A DNA stretch of 12,365 bases from contig CAMWVM010000022.1 of the NCBI GenBank assembly GCA_947177715.1, positions 1 to 12,365 on the forward strand. Reading direction: 5' to 3'. Made by a program: the position numbers and the translations under genes. The DNA comes from an uncultured Ruminococcus sp. Lineage in GTDB: Bacteria; Bacillota; Clostridia; Oscillospirales; Ruminococcaceae. The notes beneath the pieces were generated by a model, which was given only the letters and a program-made list of their open reading frames with translations, was not told the origin of the DNA and made no database searches. Shown in pieces: positions 12,355 to 12,365 of this stretch. Position 1 is the stretch's first letter, and every line of letters starts with the position of its first letter.

Positions 12355-12365
12355 CATAATGGCTC

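Noticed and set aside
12164..12365. Cobalamin riboswitch upstream of the cbiB-like/cobO operon
   Set aside because: The predicted leader is only about 34 bases, and I see no B12-box-like sequence. The hairpins at 12279-12354 lie upstream of the promoter.
12342..12365. Gene fragment at the right edge (ATGGC near 12358)
   Set aside because: No RBS precedes it and only a few bases remain; no frame on either strand is long enough to judge.
1..12365. CRISPR array, insertion sequence, tRNA or rRNA genes
   Set aside because: No regularly spaced repeats, transposase motifs or tRNA cloverleaf/rRNA signatures were seen on either strand.

Overview
The window looks like chromosome of a low-GC, anaerobic Clostridia-type member of the Bacillota. 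The support is AT-rich intergenic DNA, strong AGGAGG-type ribosome binding sites (RBSs), A-tract/T-tract hairpin terminators, near-consensus sigma-A promoters with 17-bp spacers, and an HTH-superoxide reductase of the kind found in strict anaerobes. I see no phage, transposase, CRISPR, rRNA or tRNA. The genus cannot be fixed from sequence alone.

Layout. Positions 1-2670 hold a leftward operon of translation-machinery modification genes, dusB-rsmI-rimI-trmN6-like. It is tightly packed with overlaps, and the last gene is cut by the window edge. A 150-bp divergent promoter region separates it from a rightward DUF1848 gene with a C-terminal CX3CX2C cysteine cluster. Next, rightward, come a cytidylate-kinase-like gene with a palindrome over its promoter, a terminator, and a YghZ-type aldo/keto reductase. 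The reductase ends tail-to-tail, sharing stop-codon bases, with a leftward cytoplasmic Amidase_6 gene. A 312-bp AT-rich gap carries divergent promoters, one with perfect consensus, for the amidase and a rightward CPA2 cation/proton antiporter. A bidirectional terminator then separates the antiporter from the rest, which is all leftward: HTH-superoxide reductase, mnmE, a Nudix hydrolase with a structured leader, and a two-gene cobO/cbiB-like operon. A cluster of hairpins lies at the right edge.

How the genes fit together. DusB, RsmI, RimI, the TrmN6-like enzyme and MnmE all modify tRNA, 16S rRNA or a ribosomal protein. The HTH-superoxide reductase suits an anaerobe meeting oxygen. CobO and the CbiB-like protein point to corrinoid handling, but the CbiB copy has lost most of its family signature residues.

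The best leads are three. The Nudix leader has two abutting hairpins, and the second presents in its loop a 7-nt perfect complement to the Nudix Shine-Dalgarno (SD) sequence. The HTH-superoxide reductase gene has a strong internal RBS and ATG exactly at the fusion junction, so it may make two proteins. The CbiB paralogue appears to be a pseudoenzyme kept next to cobO.
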